Shown here: one piece after another, positions 16,355-25,254 of the stretch
Layout: the number at the start of each line of letters is the position of its first letter
Position numbering within the stretch: the first letter of the stretch is position 1
Assembly: GCA_036871055.1 (NCBI GenBank)
Contig: CP141893.1
Coordinates: 3,100,001 to 3,164,000 of the forward strand
Length of the DNA stretch: 64,000 nt
Direction of reading: 5' to 3'
DNA from: Bisbaumannia sp015645095
GTDB lineage: Bacteria; Pseudomonadota; Gammaproteobacteria; Pseudomonadales; Halomonadaceae
The notes under the pieces: model-generated
The model's input: the letters and a program-made list of their open reading frames with translations, nothing else
The model's database searches: none
What the model was told of the DNA's origin: nothing
Made by a program: the position numbers and the translations under genes

Positions 16355-17461
16355 TCAGTAATCGACCACCACATCGCCCAGTGGCTTGCTGCAGCAGGAG
16401 AGGATATAGCCCTCGGCCACGTCCTCGTCGGTGATGCCGCCGTTGTGCTCCATCTCCACCTGACCGGCGGTGAGGGGCACCCGGCAGGTGCCGCAGATCC
16501 CCATGCCGCAGGCCTTGGGAATATGCAGCCCCAGCTTGGCGGCGGCGGTGTGCACGGTCTCGCCGGGCTGGATGCGCACGCTCTTGCCGGTGGTGGAGAA
16601 CTCCACGCTGAGCATATCGGCGACATCCAGTTCCTCGGCTTCCACCTCGGCCTGCTCGGCATGCTCGATCGCCTCCTCCTGCACATCGGCCGGGGTCTCC
16701 CCGAAGGACTCCTCATGGTAGTGGGCCATGTCGAAGCCGTTGTTCTTGAGCAGGTTCTTGACGGCGTTCATATAGGGAGTGGGGCCACAGCAGAAGATCT
16801 CCCGCTCCATGAAGTCGGGGGCCATCAGCTCCAGCATGGCCTGGCTCAGGTAGCCGCGGAAGCCGGCCCAGGCCTCGCCCAGCTCGTCGCTGCGTTCGCA
16901 GACGATATGCAGCTTGAACTCGGGAATCCGCGAGAAGATATGCTCCAGCTCGCGGTGGAAGATCACGTCCTTGGGCGAGCGGGCGCTGTGCACGAACTCG
17001 ATGTCCACCAGGGAGTTGGTATCGAAGAACCAGCGCGCCATGGACATCAGCGGGGTCACGCCGACGCCGCCGGAGAGCATCAGGATCTTCTCCGCCGGGT
17101 AGTCGATGCAGTTGAAGTTACCCACCGGGCCATGCACCGCCAGCTCGTCATTGACGCGCAGGTTGTCGTGCAGCCAGTTGGAGACCCGGCCCCCGGGCAT
17201 CCGCTTGACGGTGATGGAGAAGCTGTAGGGCACCGAAGGGGAGCTGGAGATGGTGTAGGAGCGCATCACCTGCTCGCCGTCGATCTCCAGCTCCAGGGTC
17301 ACGAACTGCCCCGGCTTGAAGAAGAACATCACCGGCTGCTCGGCCATGAAGCAGAAGGTACGCACGTCCCAGGTCTCCTGGATCACCTTGACGCAGCGCA
17401 CCAGGTGGCGGCCATTGGTCCAGGTCTGGGTGGTGACGGGGTTGAGGAAGTTCATTGTCAT
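16355..17461 (-). CDS. gbcB: Glycine betaine monooxygenase reductase subunit
   Basis: Ferredoxin-NAD(P)H reductase of 368 residues that passes electrons to the GbcA Rieske oxygenase. The FAD domain has RSYTISSSPSVPYSFSITVKR; the NAD domain has LMLSGGVGVTPLMSMARWF and IFCCGPTPYMNAVKNLL; the C-terminal plant-type 2Fe-2S centre uses Cys318, Cys323 and Cys326 (KACGMGICGTCRV) and a late Cys in SCCSKP. The linker of about residues 265-290 is rich in Glu and Ala. Start ATG is placed at 17461; an ATG two codons later (17455) is possible. It is divergent from gbcA across a shared regulatory region. Confidence 0.93.
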   Translation of the reverse strand: MTMNFLNPVTTQTWTNGRHLVRCVKVIQETWDVRTFCFMAEQPVMFFFKPGQFVTLELEIDGEQVMRSYTISSSPSVPYSFSITVKRMPGGRVSNWLHDNLRVNDELAVHGPVGNFNCIDYPAEKILMLSGGVGVTPLMSMARWFFDTNSLVDIEFVHSARSPKDVIFHRELEHIFSRIPEFKLHIVCERSDELGEAWAGFRGYLSQAMLELMAPDFMEREIFCCGPTPYMNAVKNLLKNNGFDMAHYHEESFGETPADVQEEAIEHAEQAEVEAEELDVADMLSVEFSTTGKSVRIQPGETVHTAAAKLGLHIPKACGMGICGTCRVPLTAGQVEMEHNGGITDEDVAEGYILSCCSKPLGDVVVDY

Positions 17462-17793
17462 TATCGGTTCGCCTGGGCTGCACCATGGGGGCTGTCTCCG
17501 ACCGCGGTGCCACCGCTTGTCGTTGAGCGAATTTTGCGCCAAGGGATAGCGTCGTCACATGCCTGTTCGCGACACGGGCATATCCCTGGCATCCAGGCCC
17601 CGAGGGCGATATTTCGCCGGGCGTCGCCGGCGCATCACCTTTTGTCGCCGGCAGATAACTGTCTTTCCCGACTCTGCCCCACACTCGCCGCAAATCAGGG
17701 TCACGCCGATGCAGCGCGACCCCCAGCCGCTGACGAAGCTCACAATCAACAATGACTCGGCCTGACCCGCCGCCCGTAATGAGGAAGTGCCCC
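17462..17793. promoter_or_regulatory. Divergent gbcB-gbcA control region with phased repeats
   Basis: This 332-bp stretch holds no gene. TCGCCGG occurs three times in one orientation, starting at 17614, 17624 and 17645, spacings of 10 and 21 bp that place them on one helix face. The outer pair extends to GTCGCCGGC (17623-17631 and 17644-17652). GCGACAC lies at 17569-17575, and TTGTCGTTGA at 17517-17526 is repeated upstream of the dipeptidase gene (50769-50778). This is the pattern expected of an AraC-family activator, and GbdR is the obvious candidate. Confidence 0.5.
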
Positions 17794-19080
17794 ATGGAAT
17801 CCAAGCCCCTCGCTCGTCTGGACGATCCGCTGGCCCCCGCCCGGGAAGCCACCGCGGAGATGCTGCGCAGCCGTCAGCGGAATTTCTCCCTGCCCCAGCC
17901 CTTCTACAATGACGAGCGTGTCTTCGCCCTGGACATGCAGGAGATCTTCGGCAAGGAGTGGCTCTTCGCCGGCATGACCAGCGAGATTCCCACCAAGGGC
18001 AACTTCATGACCGTGGAGATCGGCGACAACCCGGTGATCCTGGTGCGCGGCAACGACGGTCAGGTGCATGGCTTCCACAACGTCTGCCGCCACCGCGGTT
18101 CGCGGCTGTGCGTCAAGGAGAAGGGCAAGGTCGCCAAGCTGGTCTGCCCCTACCACCAGTGGACCTATGAGCTGGACGGCCGCCTGCTGTTCGCCGGCTC
18201 CGACATGGGCGAGAACTTCGACCTCAACCAGTACGGCCTCAAGCCGGTGCAGGTGAAGACCGGGGGCGGCTTCATCTTCGTCAGCCTGGCCGACGAGCCG
18301 CCGGCCATCGATGACTTCCTGGCCACCCTGACGCACTACCTCGAACCCTATGACATGGAGAACACCAAGGTCGCGGTGGAGTCCTCCATCGTCGAGCAGG
18401 CCAACTGGAAGCTGGTGATCGAGAACAACCGGGAGTGCTACCACTGCAACGGCTCCCACCCGGAGCTGCTCAACTCCCTGCAGGAGTTCGACGACACCGA
18501 CGACCCCCGTGCCACCCCCGCCTACAAGGCCCTGGTGGCCCAGAAGCAGTCCGACTGGGACGCCCTGCAGGTGCCCTGGCAGCTCAAGCGCTTCGGCAAG
18601 CGCAACCGCCTGACCCGCACCCCGCTGCTGGACGGCGCCGTCTCCATGACCATGGACGGCAAGCCCGCTTGCCAGAAGCTGATGGGACGCCTCCAGAGCG
18701 CCGACCTGGGCTCGCTGCGCATCCTCCACCTGCCCAACTCCTGGAACCACTTCATGGGCGACCATGCCATCGTCTTCCGGGTGCTGCCGCTGGGTCCCCA
18801 GCAGACCCTGGTGACCACCAAGTGGCTGGTGCACAAGGATGCCGTGGAGGGCGTCGACTACGACCCCGCCGAGATGCGCAAGGTGTGGGACGCCACCAAC
18901 GACCAGGACCGTCGCCTGGCCGAGGAGAACCAGCGCGGTATCAACTCCCAGGCCTACCAGCCGGGTCCCTACTCCGAGACCTATGAGTTCGGCGTGATCG
19001 ACTTCATCGACTGGTATGGCGAGCGCCTGCTGGAGAACCTGGGCCACACCGCCCCGGAACTCAAGGTGGTGCAGGGCTAA
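17794..19080 (+). CDS. gbcA: Glycine betaine monooxygenase, Rieske oxygenase subunit
   Basis: Rieske non-haem iron oxygenase of 428 residues that demethylates glycine betaine to dimethylglycine, releasing formaldehyde. The 2Fe-2S ligands are Cys98/His100 (CRHRGSRLC) and Cys118/His121 (CPYHQW). The mononuclear iron site is in NNRECYHCNGSHPEL, with His217 and His222 as ligands and a later Asp not pinpointed. Start ATG 17794 follows GAGGAAG at a good distance; the in-frame ATG at 17752 has no such site. It is followed by a perfect hairpin (19107-19135). Its partner GbcB is encoded divergently. Confidence 0.94.
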   Translation: MESKPLARLDDPLAPAREATAEMLRSRQRNFSLPQPFYNDERVFALDMQEIFGKEWLFAGMTSEIPTKGNFMTVEIGDNPVILVRGNDGQVHGFHNVCRHRGSRLCVKEKGKVAKLVCPYHQWTYELDGRLLFAGSDMGENFDLNQYGLKPVQVKTGGGFIFVSLADEPPAIDDFLATLTHYLEPYDMENTKVAVESSIVEQANWKLVIENNRECYHCNGSHPELLNSLQEFDDTDDPRATPAYKALVAQKQSDWDALQVPWQLKRFGKRNRLTRTPLLDGAVSMTMDGKPACQKLMGRLQSADLGSLRILHLPNSWNHFMGDHAIVFRVLPLGPQQTLVTTKWLVHKDAVEGVDYDPAEMRKVWDATNDQDRRLAEENQRGINSQAYQPGPYSETYEFGVIDFIDWYGERLLENLGHTAPELKVVQG

Positions 19081-19106
19081 GCCCCTTCGTTCTGCCCCGT
19101 CGTCCC

Positions 19107-19135
19107 CCGCAGGCCCGCCATCGGCGGGCCTGCGG
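19107..19135 (+). terminator. Hairpin after gbcA
   Basis: Thirteen-bp perfect stem (19107-19119 with 19123-19135) and an ATC loop, 26 bp after the gbcA stop. The tail is CGTTATG, weak in T, so termination efficiency is uncertain; it separates gbcA from the sensor kinase gene. Confidence 0.65.
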
Positions 19136-19208
19136 CGTTATGGCCGGCGGCTGGATTTTCCCCGGTGCCCATGGTGGGATAGGACGGCCCCTATCACGAC
19201 GAGCCCCT

Positions 19209-20633
19209 ATGCGCCTGCGCAATATCATTATCGCCACCGTCCTGACTCCCCTCTTCCTGGTGCTGCTGGTGGTCAGCCTGGTGGCCATCGTCTCCCTCGA
19301 GGACAACCTACGCACCAAGCTGCAGAGCGAGGTGCAGATCCTCAGCCAGGCCATCGGCACCTCCCTGGGCTATGCCCTGACCCAGGAGGCGCCCCGGGAG
19401 GCGGTGCAGGAGTCCCTGCATGCGGCCTTCTCCTTCCATCGCATCTACGGCGCCTATGTCTTCGACACCCGGGGCGACAAGGTCTATGGCCTGGGCCTCG
19501 GCGAGACCCTGTTCGCCCCCGAGGAGATCCGTGCCGTGGCCGAGAGCGGCGAGGAACTGGGGGAGTACCGCCAGCACGAGCGCTGGAGCTACTACTCGGC
19601 CCTGGTACCCCTGACCACGCCGGGGGGCGAGCCCCGCGGCGTGCTCCAGGTCAACCGCCTCAACACCGGGGTGGAGAACTACATCGGCTTCCTCAGCCTG
19701 GTGGCCCTGGGCGCCTTCCTGATCGCCGCCGTCGGCATCGTGGCGATGATCTGGTGGGGCTTCCGGCGCCATATCGAGCGCCCCCTGGAGCGTCTGCTGG
19801 CGGTAATGGAGCGGGTCGGGAGCGGCGAGCGCCAGCGTCGCGCCGAGGTCGAGGGCCCCGCCGAGTACCGCCGCCTGTCGCTGGCCCTCAACGAGATGCT
19901 CGATGCCCTGGCCGAGAAGGATGCCGATATCGAGGCACGGCGGCGCAAGGAGATCGCCCTGGAGCGGCGCCTGCGCAAGTCCAGGAAGCTCGCCGAGCTC
20001 GGCGTGCTGGCCGCCGGCGTCGCCCACGAGCTGGGGGCGCCGCTGTCGGTGATCGACGGCCAGGCCCAGCGCCTGGAGCGCCGTGCCACGGACGAAACCC
20101 AGCGTCGCCCGCTCGCCCGGATCCGCGGCGAGGTGGCACGGATCGTCACCATCGTGCGCCAATTGATGGAACTGGGGCGCCGCCATAACCTGGAGCTGGC
20201 CCCCTGCCGCCTGGACGACCTGGTGCGCGGCGCCCAGGCCCTGGTAGAGGGTGGCGAGGCCATCGAGGTGGACCTCCCCGAACCGCCGCCGACCCTGATG
20301 GGTGACGAGCAGCAGCTCACCCAGGTACTCACCAACCTGCTGCACAACGCCCGTCAGGCCAGCCCCGAGGGGCGGGTGCGCCTCTCGGCCCGGGTCGTCG
20401 ATGGCGCCCTCTGCCTGCGGGTGGAGGACGACGGCCCCGGCATTCCCGAGGAGCACCAGGGGCGGGTCTTCGACCCCTTCTTCACCACCAAGCCGGTGGG
20501 CCAGGGCAGCGGCCTGGGGCTGGCCATGGCCCACCGCATCGTCAGCGACCACAGTGGTAGTATCGTCCTGGGCGACGCCGAGCTGGGCGGCGCCGCCTTC
20601 GACCTCACCCTGCCCCTGGATAGCGAGACCTGA
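19209..20633 (+). CDS. Membrane sensor histidine kinase
   Basis: Kinase of 474 residues. One membrane helix at about 7-30 and another at about 159-183 enclose a periplasmic sensor region; a HAMP-like linker follows. The phospho-accepting His is His273 in LAAGVAHELGAPLSVIDGQAQ. The ATPase domain shows the N box (LLHNARQASPEG), DDGPGIPEEHQGRVFDPFFTT and GSGLGLAMAHRIV. The start at 19209 is chosen because the transmembrane segment begins there. The gene ends 2 bp before the NtrC-type regulator gene, so the two form a two-component pair. The signal is unknown. Confidence 0.9.
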   Translation: MRLRNIIIATVLTPLFLVLLVVSLVAIVSLEDNLRTKLQSEVQILSQAIGTSLGYALTQEAPREAVQESLHAAFSFHRIYGAYVFDTRGDKVYGLGLGETLFAPEEIRAVAESGEELGEYRQHERWSYYSALVPLTTPGGEPRGVLQVNRLNTGVENYIGFLSLVALGAFLIAAVGIVAMIWWGFRRHIERPLERLLAVMERVGSGERQRRAEVEGPAEYRRLSLALNEMLDALAEKDADIEARRRKEIALERRLRKSRKLAELGVLAAGVAHELGAPLSVIDGQAQRLERRATDETQRRPLARIRGEVARIVTIVRQLMELGRRHNLELAPCRLDDLVRGAQALVEGGEAIEVDLPEPPPTLMGDEQQLTQVLTNLLHNARQASPEGRVRLSARVVDGALCLRVEDDGPGIPEEHQGRVFDPFFTTKPVGQGSGLGLAMAHRIVSDHSGSIVLGDAELGGAAFDLTLPLDSET

Positions 20634-20635
20634 CC

Positions 20636-21982
20636 ATGGATGACACCGGCCACCACCTGCTGATCGTCGAGGACGACCCCGCCCTGCAAGAACTGCTGGT
20701 GGAGGAACTGAGCGAGGCCGGCCACCGGGTGACCGCCTGCGACAGCGCCGAGGCCGCCATGGCCGCCCTCAGCCAGGCCCCGGCGGACCTGATCATCAGC
20801 GACGTGCGCCTGCCCGGCATCAGCGGCCTGGCCTGGCTGGAGCGGGTACGCGGCGAGGGCCTCGAGTGCGGCTTTATCGTCATCACCGCCTTCGGCACCA
20901 TCGAGCAGGCGGTGGAGGCCCTCAAGCGGGGCGCCGACGACTTCCTGACCAAGCCCCTGGACCTGGCGGCGCTTCAGGAGGCGGTATTCCGGGTCCTGGA
21001 GCACCGCCGCCTGGCGGCCCGCGGCGAGGGCGAGGCGCCGGCGCACTTCCACGGCATCGTCGGCGCCAGCGACGCCATGCAGTCGCTCTTCCACGACGCG
21101 GCGCGGCTGGCCAACAGCGAGGCCCCCATCCTGCTGCTCGGCGAGAGTGGCACCGGCAAGGAGCTGCTGGCCCGGGCCATCCATGCCGAGTCGCCTCGGG
21201 CCGAGGGGCCCTTCGTGGCGGTGAACTGCGCCAGCGTGCCGGCGGAGCTGATGGAGAGCGAGTTCTTCGGCCACACCAAGGGCGCCTTCACCGGCGCCCA
21301 CGAGGCCCGCAGCGGCCTCTTCCAGGCCGCCCAGGGAGGCAGCCTCTTCCTCGACGAGATCGGCGAGATGCCCATCGCCCTGCAGGCCAAGCTGCTGCGC
21401 GCCCTGCAGGAGAAGCGGGTGCGCCCGGTGGGCGGCGAGCGGGAGCTGCCGGTGGACGTGCGGATCATCGCCGCCACCCACCGTGACCTGGAGCAGGCGA
21501 TCACCGACGGCGACTTCCGCAGCGACCTCTTCTACCGGCTGGAGACCTTCTCCCTGCGCCTGCCGCCGCTGCGCGAGCGTCACGGCGACCTCCAGCCGTT
21601 GATCACCGCGCTGATCGACAAGCACGCCGAGGCCCAGGGCAAGCGCATCCTCGGCGTCGAGCCCCAGGCCCTGGAGGCGCTGCTCGGCTACCCCTACCCG
21701 GGCAATGTGCGCGAGCTGGAGAACGCCATCATGCGCGCCGTGACCCTGGCCGAGGGGGAGCGCCTCAGCCACGGCGACCTGCCGGAGCGCCTGCGCCAGC
21801 ACCGCCCCACCCCCGCCACCACCCTGCCCAGCGCCGAAGGCCAGGCCCCCTGGCCGCGCCTGGAAGACGTGGAGAAGCGCTATATCCACAAGGTGCTGGA
21901 GGCCACCGGCGGCAACAAGCGGCGCACCGCCGAGATCCTCGGCATCGCCCGCAAGACCCTCTATCGGCGGCTGGAGGAGTAG
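20636..21982 (+). CDS. NtrC-family sigma-54 response regulator
   Basis: Regulator of 448 residues. The receiver domain has acidic VEDD near residue 11, phospho-acceptor Asp56 in IISDVRLPG and FLTKP. The AAA+ domain has Walker A GESGTGKE, the sigma-54 contact loop GAFTGA in HTKGAFTGAHEARSG, and Walker B SLFLDEIGEM. The C-terminal Fis-type helix-turn-helix is NKRRTAEILGIARKTLYRRLEE. It is coupled to the kinase gene, should activate sigma-54 promoters and has no visible target in this window. Confidence 0.93.
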   Translation: MDDTGHHLLIVEDDPALQELLVEELSEAGHRVTACDSAEAAMAALSQAPADLIISDVRLPGISGLAWLERVRGEGLECGFIVITAFGTIEQAVEALKRGADDFLTKPLDLAALQEAVFRVLEHRRLAARGEGEAPAHFHGIVGASDAMQSLFHDAARLANSEAPILLLGESGTGKELLARAIHAESPRAEGPFVAVNCASVPAELMESEFFGHTKGAFTGAHEARSGLFQAAQGGSLFLDEIGEMPIALQAKLLRALQEKRVRPVGGERELPVDVRIIAATHRDLEQAITDGDFRSDLFYRLETFSLRLPPLRERHGDLQPLITALIDKHAEAQGKRILGVEPQALEALLGYPYPGNVRELENAIMRAVTLAEGERLSHGDLPERLRQHRPTPATTLPSAEGQAPWPRLEDVEKRYIHKVLEATGGNKRRTAEILGIARKTLYRRLEE

Positions 21983-21986
21983 CCCT

Positions 21987-22163
21987 TAGGCTTTGCCTGA
22001 AAAGTCGGCGAGCGAAGGTCAGACAAGGCAAAAATCGGCGAAAAGACGGACCGGGCTCGCGTACGAGTTTACGGGGTGTAAATGAGTATTTTGATCGGAC
22101 TCGCGCACGAGCCGATTTTTAACGCCGTATGGTCGAGCACAGCCAGTTTTCGGACATAGCCTA
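21987..22163. mobile_element. MITE-like palindromic element beside the ATP-grasp gene
   Basis: A gene-free segment of about 177 bp with nested symmetry. Its ends are imperfect inverted repeats: TAGGCTTTGCCTGAAAAGT on the left and, read inward from the right, TAGGCTATGTCCGAAAACTG. Inside are AAAAATCGGC facing GCCGATTTTT and two CTCG-GTACGAG-like arms. The bases TA on both sides could be a target duplication. The TAG stop of the downstream minus-strand gene (22161-22163) is formed by TA plus the first G of the element. No coding capacity; probably mobilised in trans by an IS. Confidence 0.55.
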
Positions 22164-23324
22164 GAGAATCAGGTGGGGCAGAAAACAGGAACTGTCCTTG
22201 GTAATGGCTCCCACGTCTTCGCGCAGCCCCATGCCGCAGGCGCGATCCCCCACCACCCAGCTCCCCACCAGGGTATGCCGGGCCCCGAAACGCGGCAGCG
22301 GTGCCAGGGCCTGGAGGATCCGGGGACTGTCGGTATAGGGCCCGTCCACCCAATGGCGCTCCCCGGCCGCGGTCACCAGTTCGATATTGCTGCCCTCCCG
22401 GGAGAAGAACGGCTTGCGCACCCAGCCCGGGCCCAGGGCGCGACCGGGCGCCTCCTCGAAGAAGGCGGGCAACAGGTTGGGGTGGCCCTCGAAGTGCTCC
22501 CAGAGCAGCGGCAGGATCCCCTTGTTGGAGAGGATCATCTTCCAGGGGGGCTCGAACCAGCGGGTCCGCTTGTCGGGCAGATGGGCACCGAAGTCCTCGT
22601 GGACCATCTCCTCCCAGGGGTAGAGCTTGAAGATCGCCTCGATGGGCTCGTCGTCGAGGCCGACGAAGGCATCGCCACGATTGAGGCCGATCTCCTCCAC
22701 ATGCAGGAAGGGGACCTCGAAGCCGGCCTGCAGGGCGATATCCTGCAGGTAGCGCACCGTGGCCCGGTCCTCGACGCTGTCCTGGACGCTGGCGAAGTGC
22801 AGGGTCCCGCCGGGCAGGCGCTCACGCAGGTGCGCGAAGGCCATCAGCAGGCGCTCCTGAATGGCGTTGTACTGGTCGGCCTGGCGCGGGATCAGCCCCA
22901 GTTGCATGGCCTGTTCCAGCCACACCCACTGGAAGAAGGCCGCCTCGTAGAGGCTGGTGGGGGTGTCGTAGTTGAGCTCCAGCAGCTTGGCCGGCCCCCG
23001 TCCATCGTAGGAGAAGTCGAGGCGCCCGTAGAGCGATGGCTGGCCACCACGCCAGGAAGCGACCAGGGTCTCCCACATGAACTCGGGAATGGCCAGGCGC
23101 GCCAGCAGCGCCTCCGAGTCACAGACGCGATCCACCAGCTCCATGCACATCTCGTGGATCGCTTCGGTGGGGGCCTCGATCTCCTCCTCGACCTGCCGCA
23201 GGGTGAACTGATAGTAGGCCGATTCGACCCAGTAGGGTTCGCCCTCCAGGGTGTGGAAGTGAAAGCCCAGCTCCTCGGCCAGGGCCTTCCAGTGGGGTCG
23301 CTCGGGGACATCGAGACGCAGCAT
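22161..23324 (-). CDS. Glutathionylspermidine synthase-like ATP-grasp ligase (YgiC/YjfC)
   Basis: Protein of 387 residues with the C-terminal amidase-less synthetase fold of glutathionylspermidine synthase. Landmarks are YGRLDFSYDGRGPAKLLELNYDTPTSLYEAAFFQW near residue 98, FKLYPWEEMVHEDFG, MILSNKGILPLLWEHFEGHPNLLPA and RKPFFSREGSNIEL, which supply ATP and metal ligands. It is expected to form an amide bond, but the substrate for YgiC/YjfC proteins is unclear. It is the last gene of the seven-gene yjf-type operon, 67 bp after DUF1190. A MITE-like element abuts and supplies part of its stop codon. Confidence 0.85.
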   Translation of the reverse strand: MLRLDVPERPHWKALAEELGFHFHTLEGEPYWVESAYYQFTLRQVEEEIEAPTEAIHEMCMELVDRVCDSEALLARLAIPEFMWETLVASWRGGQPSLYGRLDFSYDGRGPAKLLELNYDTPTSLYEAAFFQWVWLEQAMQLGLIPRQADQYNAIQERLLMAFAHLRERLPGGTLHFASVQDSVEDRATVRYLQDIALQAGFEVPFLHVEEIGLNRGDAFVGLDDEPIEAIFKLYPWEEMVHEDFGAHLPDKRTRWFEPPWKMILSNKGILPLLWEHFEGHPNLLPAFFEEAPGRALGPGWVRKPFFSREGSNIELVTAAGERHWVDGPYTDSPRILQALAPLPRFGARHTLVGSWVVGDRACGMGLREDVGAITKDSSCFLPHLIL

Positions 23325-23391
23325 GACGGCTCCTGGGACAGGACAGCGGAAATGACCCGGCGCACCGCCGGGTCGGCGTCGATAACGGGGG

Positions 23392-24054
23392 TCAGGAGCC
23401 CCAGCCCCCGCGCGCCGCCGAGCGCGAGCCGAAGCCGCTGCGCTGGGTTGCCCGGGGGCTCGAGGTGGTCATGCGGTTGCGGTAGGCCCGTTCCTGGTTG
23501 GAGATGTTCTGCTCCATGCGCGCCTGCCGGCTCAGGGTACGGCTACTGGCGCCGACCACCGCGGCGTCCCAGTCGCCACGATTGCCACGGTCGCGGTAGA
23601 CCGGCTCCTGATAGACCTGCTGCAGGGTGCGGCCCCGGCTGGTGTTGGACATCATGTTGCCGACCATGTAGCCCATCATCGCCGGCATGAACCAGCCGCC
23701 GCCCTGCTGGCCGGTGGCCGCCGGCTGGGGAGGCGCCTCGCAGCTCCCCTCGCCGAAGCGGGCCTCGCACGCCTCCAGGGAGGTAAAACGGGGAGCCGCC
23801 TCGAGGGCAAGGCGGTAGGCATCCTCGCAGGTGGAACGGGTATAGACATCGGCCGCCACGCACTCATCGACGCTCCGATAGGCCTGCTCGCCCTCGAAGT
23901 CGACACCGACCACCCGCTCGCGCTCGTCCTGCGGATTCGGCGCCTGGCCACAGGCGCTCAGGGTGACGGAGGCGACGCCCATGGCGGCAAGAACCAGGCG
24001 CTGACTGCGCTTGCGCCGGGGGCGTGCCATCGGCGGTTGCTGTACTTCACTCAT
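23392..24054 (-). CDS. DUF1190 (YgiB/YjfM) protein
   Basis: Protein of 220 residues. A basic start (ARPRRKRSQRLVLAA) is followed by a hydrophobic stretch ending in a possible lipobox, VTLSAC, so it is probably exported and perhaps a lipoprotein. The Cys-containing region (YRSVDECVAADVYTRSTCED, EACEARFGEGSCEAP) matches DUF1190. A Gly/Met-rich part (GGGWFMPAMMGYMVGNMMSN) precedes a disordered Arg/Ser C-terminus. Start 24054 is chosen by proximity to the preceding DUF350 gene (16 bp). DUF1190 genes are regularly found directly before YgiC-type ligases, as here. Confidence 0.82.
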   Translation of the reverse strand: MSEVQQPPMARPRRKRSQRLVLAAMGVASVTLSACGQAPNPQDERERVVGVDFEGEQAYRSVDECVAADVYTRSTCEDAYRLALEAAPRFTSLEACEARFGEGSCEAPPQPAATGQQGGGWFMPAMMGYMVGNMMSNTSRGRTLQQVYQEPVYRDRGNRGDWDAAVVGASSRTLSRQARMEQNISNQERAYRNRMTTSSPRATQRSGFGSRSAARGGWGS

Positions 24055-24070
24055 GGATTTCGGCTCTCGC

Positions 24071-24493
24071 TTACCAGGACATGGAGGCGGCATTCAACAG
24101 GCCGACGGCAATGGACACCGAGGCCACCAGGATGCCGAAGGCCTGGTGATCCTCGGTGATGTGTTGCGCCAGGCTCTCGCCGCTGCGACGCAGCACCAGC
24201 TTGATGGTGAAGAAGGTCGCCAGTTGCACGATGAAGGCGACCACGCCCCACAGCACGAAATCGAGCAGGCTGACCGAATGGCTCATGGCGCTGTACAGCG
24301 GAATCACGAAACCGAGGATCGAGCCGCCATAGGCGATGGAGGCCGCGGTATTGCCCTTGCGGATCAGCGACCACTCATGGTGCGGCGTCAGCTTGCTGTA
24401 GCAGATCATGAAGGTGACCAGCAGCAGCACCGCGATGCCCAGGTAGAGGAAGAAGAGCGGCAATCCCTGCAGATAGAGGGCAAGACGAGACAT
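24071..24493 (-). CDS. DUF350 inner-membrane protein (YjfL)
   Basis: Membrane protein of 140 residues with four predicted helices: LPLFFLYLGIAVLLLVTFMICY, SIAYGGSILGFVIPLYSAM, FVLWGVVAFIVQLATFFTI and AFGILVASVSIAVGLLNAASM. The conserved DUF350 features are the helix 1-2 loop with LTPHHEWSLIRKGN and the ITEDHQAFGI segment. The start follows CATGCGAAAAGGAACCTCACGCC, a usable ribosome site. Function is unknown; the family is genetically linked to YgiC-type ligases and PspA-like proteins. Confidence 0.83.
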   Translation of the reverse strand: MSRLALYLQGLPLFFLYLGIAVLLLVTFMICYSKLTPHHEWSLIRKGNTAASIAYGGSILGFVIPLYSAMSHSVSLLDFVLWGVVAFIVQLATFFTIKLVLRRSGESLAQHITEDHQAFGILVASVSIAVGLLNAASMSW

Positions 24494-24528
24494 GGCGTGA
24501 GGTTCCTTTTCGCATGTGAGGGGCCCGA

Positions 24529-25254
24529 TCAGGCGCGGATGGCATCGATATCCACCCAGGAGAGATCGATGCCCAGGTTCTCCACCAGCATGAAGCCGCC
24601 GTCGTGGTCGTCTTCGGCGCTGAGGAAGAGGTACTCCCGCAAGGGAGCGTCGGTCACGGAGCGCTCGTAGAGCATTCCATAATGGGTCACGGGGCGCCGG
24701 CCCGGGCGCTCCCGGGACACCACCGTCTCGTGCAGCATCACCGGCGGCGTCCAGGCCTGCCCCGGCTCCCCCCAGACCCGCGTGAACTCGAAGGTCGTGC
24801 CGGTATCGGCCCTCAGCGCATGGCGCTCGGCCCCCAGGGCATGGGCCTGGCTTCCGGCGGCGGGGGCATTGATCAGGCGATCGAATTCGCGATCGGCCAG
24901 GTGCGTCACGGCGAAGAAGTCGAACAGCTTGATCTCGGCCAGTGCCCCGCCCTCGAGGCTGAGCTGGAGGAAGGTGTCGTTGTCGAGGTAGAAGCGGCAG
25001 AGGTGGGCGTCGCCGCCCAGGTCGATATGTCCGATGGCGGCGATGGCATGGTAGCTGGGCGTTGCTTCCCAGCGAAACACCAGGCGATCGTGATAGGCCC
25101 GATGGGCGAGCAGGTCGATGCGGACACGCCCCCCCAGGCGCAGCTCGCCCAGGGCCTCGGCCCCCGCCAGCCCGGAGAAGAGCGGGTCCACTTCCGCCGG
25201 CTCGTTGACGGCCCGGTCCTCGGCACCGAGCCACCGCCTGAGGACGCCTAGCAT
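24529..25254 (-). CDS. DUF2491 (YjfK) protein
   Basis: Soluble protein of 241 residues beginning MLGVLRRWLGAEDR. It contains GRVRIDLLAHRAYHDRLVFRW, HIDLGGDAHLCRFYLDNDTFLQL and an acidic C-terminal part ending SWVDIDAIRA, all in keeping with DUF2491. The start overlaps the end of the potassium-channel gene by 7 bp, so the two are translationally coupled. Function is unknown beyond membership of the yjf operon. No signal peptide or membrane helix is evident. Confidence 0.8.
   Translation of the reverse strand: MLGVLRRWLGAEDRAVNEPAEVDPLFSGLAGAEALGELRLGGRVRIDLLAHRAYHDRLVFRWEATPSYHAIAAIGHIDLGGDAHLCRFYLDNDTFLQLSLEGGALAEIKLFDFFAVTHLADREFDRLINAPAAGSQAHALGAERHALRADTGTTFEFTRVWGEPGQAWTPPVMLHETVVSRERPGRRPVTHYGMLYERSVTDAPLREYLFLSAEDDHDGGFMLVENLGIDLSWVDIDAIRA

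Noticed and set aside
24071..25234. Single 387-residue minus-strand protein covering DUF350 and DUF2491 regions
   Set aside because: Only the last 140 residues are DUF350; the first part is an out-of-frame reading of the DUF2491 gene.
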